Position numbers and translations under genes: made by a program
In this document: in pieces, positions 57,775 through 64,000 of the stretch
Layout: each line of letters begins with the position of its first letter
Numbering within the stretch: position 1 is the first letter of the stretch
Notes under the pieces: generated by a model
Told to the model about the DNA's origin: nothing
The model's database searches: none
Seen by the model: only the letters and a program-made list of their open reading frames with translations
Assembly (NCBI GenBank): GCA_946807835.1
Contig: OX327696.1
Span: forward strand, 3,608,501 to 3,672,500
Source of the DNA: Ailanthus altissimus
Taxonomy: Eukaryota; Streptophyta; Magnoliopsida; Sapindales; Simaroubaceae
Direction: 5' to 3'
Length of the DNA: 64,000 nt

Positions 57775-60591
57775 TAAAGGTAGGTATAAATTTGAAAAAC
57801 TAAAAAATTGAACCAACTTGAGTGAACCGAACTGAACTTGTCGGTTTGGTTCAATTTTAATGTGGTCAGTTTAAATTCGGTTCTTAATGTTAGAGAACCA
57901 AAAACCTAAACCAAAAAATTGAATATGAAAAAAAATTAAGTAGTACACATGGCAGCTTTATATTGGTCATTGTATAATTTTATTATAGAACTTACCACAT
58001 TGAATTATTTATATATAAATCTTAGTATACACATAGCCAACCTTAGCCCTAACGTTTCAATTTCAAAATTTCACTTCTCCAACCAAATATTGAAATCCTC
58101 TTCATTGTTCCCCTACCATTCGAATGTCTGTTTATGATCAAAATGTAATGCGATTATCGCAGTATTGATGGAGATGTCGATCCCATGAGGAAACTTTTGG
58201 CAAAATAGGTTATTTAAATGAAAATATAAAAATAGTAACAAAAGAGAAAATTAACTAATTTGTTTATATGAATGTGATAAAATTGTATAAGAATTAAAGG
58301 AGAAGTCTTATGATGGTGTAAGCAAGGCTTCGAAAATCATAAATATGCTTCGTAAATCTATTTTATACTCTGATTTAATGTTTATAACTCAACTAAAAGT
58401 TTCACATCCCAAACAATCAATCAGAAGATATATAAAATATAGCACATTTGATAATACATGTATTTGATTTTACTAAACTCTTTGCAAACATTAGCACAAA
58501 CCATGTTCATTTATACAAGTTATCTAAAATCGACAATATATCATTTTAACAATATTGCAGTAAAAGATCAACTTGAATATCAAACAATTATTGTCTTTAC
58601 ATGTTATCTAAGATCGACAATATATCGATTAACAATATTGCAGTAAAAGATTAACATATAAAATAATATAACCAATAACAATTATAATTCAACAAGATTT
58701 ACATAGAGAAAGTATGACTGAAAATATGTGAAACACGAGAATTATAACCTCTAGATTGTAGAAAAATAATAGATAAGAGTTTAGACACATGCAAACTTAC
58801 AAACATATGTAGCTTTTGACAAATAATCAAAGTATAGAAGTAAATTTATTACACATAAAAGTTCATTTCTAGCCTTACCAAAAACTCTAGCCTAGCTTAC
58901 AATGCATGGTAAAGGGAAATTATATGAGAGAATTGTGAAGTATTCCAAAAACCATCCCTTAGCCTCATAAGAGTGTCCTTTATATAGACAATGAATGAAA
59001 ATATGTTTAGTGTGACTTCAATCTTCAATAACTTAGGCCAACCACTTGTTCACCTAATTGCAGCACATTTTTTATAATGGAAATGATTGATGTAGCCTTT
59101 TTGACCTACAATGGAAGTTGTAGCATTGTATCTCTTCTTTTCATAGCCATCAGGTTCATGCAATTTGGAAGAGTATCTAAAGCGATATGAGCAAAATGCT
59201 AAAGATATGTCAAATTTTGATCAACAACCTTTTTACCAATTTGCAATACAATTTGGTTTATGATAATGATTGTTTTGGTCTTTGCCATCAATATAAGAGT
59301 TTTTGATAATTGAGTCAGTATTTTCTAGCTTCAAGAATTATACTGACTAGATACGTATTTTGTAAAATATTATCCAAATATATGAGGTGGGTCAAGCTAA
59401 GTGAAATATGTAATCTAGTTCTATTGAATCCCAATTTTGGCCAATAAAATATTAGATTTGGCTTTTTAACTATTCTTCAAGTTTGTGTAAGATTGAATCA
59501 TGTTCTTCTAGGTTCAAGAATTTCTTTATTTCAATCTCTACATTGAGAGTTGCATCCATGTTATTAAACCTGTGCAAATAACATTCATTAATCACAATTT
59601 AAGGACAACATTTTATTTCAAGCTTAAAATTACAAAAATGTTAAAATTAGTGACGTTAAATGGCGACTGAATCTCTTAAAAAATATGCATTTTATTATGT
59701 TCATCAATGTCTGCCAACCAACTCCACATCGTTAACTCCCTATTTCATGTCTTTCCCCTCCCGCTCATTCCTCTGCCACACTAGAAGCTCGACGTTGACA
59801 TTTCTAGACAGCTCGACTTCCTCTACAACTCGATGGTCGACGGCAACGCTCCTCGTCTCTTCCTCTGTGGCTTCTTGAACTTGATGACTCACCTACACAG
59901 TGCACTCTTCCTCCGCTAACCATCAGGTACATTCATAGTTGCACTCGAATTTAATTGCTTTGTAACTTGTTACTTATTTTTTTATATATTATAAAATGAA
60001 TACGAAAATACTGAAATTATTGGTTAACTTTCTATTTTAATTTAGATTGTTGGACCTTTTATTATTAATTAAAACTGTTGGATTTTTTTTATTTTAGATT
60101 GTTACATTATTATTGTTAATTTGTTATTTCATAAATTATGGATTGTTATTACATAATTGTATTATATAAATTATAATTGTTAAGTTAAAGTATACAACAA
60201 AAATTAGTTTTTCTAAAAGATTCGATCTTTATAATTGTGGGAGATATAGAGAGTGCTGAGTGAAATGAAAGTGAGAGCATAACGAAAATTAATTTAATTT
60301 GTATATATTATTTTTATTTTTATAAGATATTTTGTCTATTGAGCTTAATATAGTATTATTGAAAAAGAAAATTTGTTGCAAAGGCCCCATAAAAAAATGC
60401 CAAGAAAGAAACAAAAAAAAAGGTACAAAAAAGTTAGTCCAATATAAGCCTAAACCATTGCCCGAACCGTCGTCCAACTTGATAAACTGAACCAATAAAT
60501 AGAACTGATTTCGATTCGGTTCAATTCTATCCATAATTTTTCAATTCTATTTTTTGGAAACTAAATTTAAACAAAAAGTATCCACCTTTTA
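57775..60591. mobile_element. Non-autonomous hAT-like element hosting a solo LTR
   Basis: The ends are inverted: TAAAGGTAGGTATA left, complement of GTATCCACCTTTTA right. They are flanked by a 7-of-8 duplication TAGTATAT (57767-57774) / TAGTATAA (60592-60599). Subterminal GAACCGAACTGAAC / GGTTTGGTTCAATTTT motifs occur on both sides (57805-57900 and 60462-60540), in inverted orientation. Without the 1578-bp solo LTR it is about 1.24 kb. No transposase is seen. A relatively GC-rich block at 59712-59930 is of unknown origin. Confidence 0.55.
58129..59706 (-). mobile_element. Solo LTR of the LOG-carrying gypsy family, TSD ATGTC
   Basis: 1578 bp, TGTTTATGATC...TGTTCATCA on the plus strand, with a perfect target duplication ATGTC (58124-58128 and 59707-59711). 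It is the family LTR in minus orientation, left after recombination between the two LTRs of a full element. Confidence 0.9.
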
Positions 60592-60599
60592 TAGTATAA

Positions 60600-61154
60600 A
60601 AAAATTAATGATTTTCATAGTGAAATAAGACTTATAAGTTATTTATGGAAATAAGGCTAAGAAAAGGATCTTATGAGAATTTATGGTGGATTGTCAATAG
60701 CTCACTTGTATTTTTTCTTGGACCATAATTAATAGGCTTTGGACCACAAGAAATAGGTAATATTCCTACCTTGTCTTTCTTTGGACCACAATCAATAGGC
60801 AAATTTGCTTTCAATTGGTGCTAGCCCAATCTAAGCCCCTGGTCCCCCACAAATAGATGTCATGTGCTAGCCTAATCTAGCCCCTGATCCACTCTTTGTT
60901 TTAAATTCTTGAAAAAAAATATATAGAGTAGATTTTGAACATTTATATTTAATACATAATACATGTAAGAAAATGTTTAAAAGTTAAGTAAAGCTTGACT
61001 TACAAGAGATCCTTATTCGTTTCAAAAATGGTGGCAGATGAACGACTTGAAATGAAATTTGAAGGTTGTATATATTCGTGAAAAAGTGAGATCATTTTAC
61101 ATGAAACTTCTTCATATAACCAAGTTCAATACTAAAATGTTTCATTCAACTGAT
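60600..61154. other. Intergenic DNA, nothing recognised
   Basis: Contains two short repeats of TTGGACCACAA (60718-60795). It would lie upstream of the carboxylesterase remnant, but no promoter is evident. Confidence 0.45.
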
Positions 61155-63990
61155 AGGTCCTTACAAACACCTTGGGGTCATTCTTAATGCCGACGGCACC
61201 ATCACCCGCCACCTCCATTTCCTAAACATTATAGCCATGCCTGATCCAGTAGATAATGTTGAAGTTCTCTAGAAAGATGTCCCCATCAACCAATCAAATG
61301 ACAGCTGGGTCCGTATATTCCTTCCCCGTCAAGCACTTGATCCTTCCTCTTACACCAAGCTCTCTCTCATGGTTCACTTCCACGATGGAGGATTCATTTT
61401 TAGCAGCGTAGCCACAAGTTTCTCACATGAACTATGCTCAAATATTGCACTCATCTATTGAGCAAAGATAGGTTGTAATTGTAGCGGGTGTTGTACAAAT
61501 CACTAGGGTGCTTGCATGTGGGTTGTGTTCATCATACAAACAATATACATATCTCATACATACATGTGCACAGCGGAAGATTAAATACAATGAACACAGA
61601 AATTACATATTTGATTAACTGAAATTCGAGATTGAGAAATATCACCAATGAAGCCTTTGGATTAATTTGCTTGAAGTCCACCATGAAATGAATCTTTGAT
61701 CAATTCTAGCAATCAACAAGGGTGTGTTTGATTGTCTAGAATAACAGTTTATTAATCCAGCATCTTTGTTTAACTCTTAAACATAATTCAAAGTTAAACT
61801 CTTTAACTTAATCAATTTTGTTTTTCCTTTTATTCAACTCTTGAATAAATAAAACTCCATTTTAGTTATTGCATTTAGTAATCATTTGTCTAATTTATTT
61901 TGTTGTTCTAACACTTAAAACACAAAACAAAGAATTTCAATTTCTCAAATTGAAATGGCTCCCGAAATGCAAAACCTAAAAACTAAATCAATTTCAAAAC
62001 TTAATGATTTTCAATTTCATTTCACTTTATATACTAATGAATTAATTTTAAACTAATTTGAATTTCATTTGCATTTCATTTGGCTTAACCTAACCTTAAT
62101 TAACATTTAACCTTAGTTAGATTATTTTAACTTAACCTTTAAGTTAATAAATATTTAATTATTCTAACCATAGTTAACTAACTTAACCTTGGTTAGGTTA
62201 ACCTTTACTTAACAATTAAGTAAAGTCAACTAACTTAATCATATAGTTAACCTTTAACCTTAGTTAAGTTAAATCATTTATTTAACAATGAAATAAATAA
62301 ATATTTATTTTTATTATTTAACAATTAAATAATCATAAAGTGAAATTACTTTTATATCTTTACTCGGTTACCAAGTTAACCTAAAGTGGGTCCCACCATT
62401 TAACCATATACTTTAGTTAACGTAACCTTAGTAATTGCTGAATTATACTGTATTGAACAATTCAATACGGTACACTGCCCAAGTGCTCAAAGAGTACATT
62501 TCATATTGGGACTCTCTAGGTCCATACCCGATTTGTCAAATGGAACTATTTCATTAATCCGTAATCGATGCCCCACGCATACGTTACGAATATTACAAAT
62601 CAGCGTGTCAGACCATACAAGTTGAGGTCATAACGTATACATATAATCATTCCATCATTTATACCCTGGATGTGCGGGGATATAGATCAGCACCGTCAAA
62701 TCCCCATTTGCTCATCCATAATCTTATCTCCAGATTCGTATCTCGATAAACAATATACACAAACACTTTTGCTATATTGTTTAACCCTGTGGGAAACTCT
62801 TTTCCCGGGTTTATGCTTGTGGCCACAAGACTTTATGAAATACAATCTCGGAGCATTGGATATACAACTTACCTACGTAAGCTGACGGATCCCGTATCTA
62901 CATACACCGAACTCCATGAGCATCGGACCATACCCAGCGACACATAGCGGTCAGACCATGAAAGGTCTCTGACATATTTGGAACCAAAGTATGATAGATC
63001 ACTCACAATACCACCGTGGCGCTCAGGTCAAAGGACCACAAATACTACTCAACTCGAGAGGACCTTCCTTTAACGGTGTCATAGGATATCTATTGGGGTC
63101 TTTATAAGTCTATTCAGTATCCAATCCTGACTGGATACCCGCATGCCTATACAAGCTCTAAGCTCATGGTTAGCTAATGACAACCATCTGAACCAGCCAG
63201 ATATAGACATACACTAATCTATATAAAGTGAATCACCGATAGACCATCATTGGTGATTATAGATCAGGAATATTATCTTTAAAACACACTTACATAATGA
63301 TATTTCTTAACACCCATTGCAACTCTTTACAACTATATCATTACAAGTATACTCTCAGGTCTTTGTCCCATTATAGACAAGGTTCTAACTCTTTAAACCT
63401 CGCTGACTCTTATAACCTGCTAACTTTTAACAGTGCTAACTCTTAGAATTTATAACTCTCAGCTTTGATAACTATTAGTTTTGGTCTAAACTCCTTTCGA
63501 TCAGATCTGAACTCTTTCAGATCAAACAGTGTCTGCAATGTTACAAGCATTATACCATATAAATATGATATTAACAATCTTTATTCGAAATGTTTATTGT
63601 ATAAATATTAACAATTAATATTCATACAATATTGGAATGGCACGTGAGCACCAGCTCCAACAGTAATTGTATTGCAGTAACTGAAATTATATCTTGTGGA
63701 TGCCCTAAAACACTCATGGTATCAATATGAATATACAAACCAAAAGTTTTCTCATGGGCTCATCATCTGATGCAGAACTGATTTCATAACCATAACCACC
63801 ATCCATCACCAATCACATTCCACATCCCTCTTCAAACTTTTCGATTCCTCGAGTAGTCTCCTCCTCCTCTATAAAGGCATTCCAACTTCAGAGTCAGGTA
63901 AGCCGAGGTTAAACTCCCTGATGTGGTAGTATGACTACAGGCTTGCCCAATAAAGCAAAAGCTTTCTTGTAATACCCAACAAAGCAATTC
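61155..63990 (+). pseudogene. Carboxylesterase (CXE / GID1-like family) pseudogene split by a solo LTR
   Basis: The 5' part (61155-61479) reads PYKHLGVILNADGTITRHLH, then KDVPINQSNDSWVRIFLPRQ and LMVHFHDGGFIFSS. This is the plant carboxylesterase N-terminal half, with the oxyanion motif HGGG changed to HDGG. It continues to AKI and VVIVA. A 2183-bp solo LTR then intervenes. After it (63668 on) TKSFLMGSSS near 63745 recalls the nucleophile elbow (usual GxSxG). Later sequence (TSESGKPRLNSLMW, about 63880-63927) weakly resembles the following helices. These enzymes are alpha/beta hydrolases acting on ester-bearing metabolites. Stops and frameshifts are present. The 5' half is secure, the 3' half tentative. 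Confidence 0.6.
61480..63662. mobile_element. Solo LTR in the carboxylesterase pseudogene, TSD GTAAT
   Basis: 2183 bp, plus strand TGTAGCGGGTG...AGCTCCAACA. A perfect target duplication GTAAT (61475-61479 and 63663-63667) sits inside the codons for VIV. The complement starts TGTTGGAGCTGGTGC. No retroviral domain is found inside. The family and orientation are not certain. A run of TTAACC/GGTTAA-rich sequence (62080-62300) is a peculiar internal feature. Confidence 0.8.
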
Positions 63991-64000
63991 AAATCTTCAA

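Noticed and set aside
59660..59878. 72-codon Ser/Thr-rich frame starting MATESLKKYAF
   Set aside because: The start is in the solo LTR and the rest in the hAT-like element; the frame crosses the insertion junction, so it cannot be an old gene.
1..64000. Plastid or mitochondrial DNA insertion
   Set aside because: No organellar gene, rRNA or tRNA sequence was recognised anywhere in the window.

Overview
This is a repeat-dominated, AT-rich stretch of a flowering-plant (probably eudicot) nuclear genome. The evidence is nested Ty1/copia and Ty3/gypsy LTR retrotransposons with plant tRNA primer sites, solo LTRs, MITE-like elements, a CACTA terminus and decayed pieces of plant genes. I see no intact host gene. 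Almost every open frame is a short remnant of a decayed transposon protein. The species cannot be named from the sequence.

Layout. 1-2055: AT-rich DNA with a repeat also present near 15.1-15.9 kb and 30.05-30.15 kb. 2056-12591: a minus-strand copia element (Copia-A) interrupted by a 2.85-kb solo LTR (5793-8643), a 275-bp LTR fragment and a solo LTR inside its own 5' LTR. 12.6-15.9 kb: repeats and a fold-back element. 15873-30045: a plus-strand copia element (Copia-D) whose gag is split by a complete 8.6-kb gypsy element (Gypsy-1, 17277-25914, TSD GTTAT). 30.2-31.4 kb: a SINE-like element and a MITE. 31548-34986: a third copia (Copia-B), cut by a truncated solo LTR (34987-37418). 37419-49616: Gypsy-2 on the minus strand, without its 3' LTR and with its reverse transcriptase split by a 2.8-kb solo LTR. 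49617-49733: a probable dioxygenase first exon. 50.3-51.9 kb: a copia remnant. 51.9-52.35 kb: a CACTA end. 52371-57458: Gypsy-3. 57775-60591: an hAT-like element carrying a solo LTR of the same gypsy family. 61155-63990: a carboxylesterase pseudogene split by a 2.2-kb solo LTR.

The main discovery is the gypsy family. It is Athila-like, with a tRNA-Asp primer site and 1.55-kb LTRs. All three internal copies carry, between the integrase end and the 3' LTR (the env position), two extra genes in the same order: an unidentified ORF of about 205 codons with a cysteine cluster (called ORF-X here), then a cytokinin-activating LOG gene (LONELY GUY, LOGL10-like). The LOG copies have no introns, lie behind a shared TATA motif, and are now pseudogenes. 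This looks like a retrotransposon lineage that captured a plant hormone-biosynthesis gene before it amplified.

The nesting gives a relative order. Copia-D entered an old repeat, then Gypsy-1 entered Copia-D. Gypsy-2 was later hit by a solo-LTR family. Another copy of the gypsy family entered the hAT-like element and collapsed to a solo LTR.
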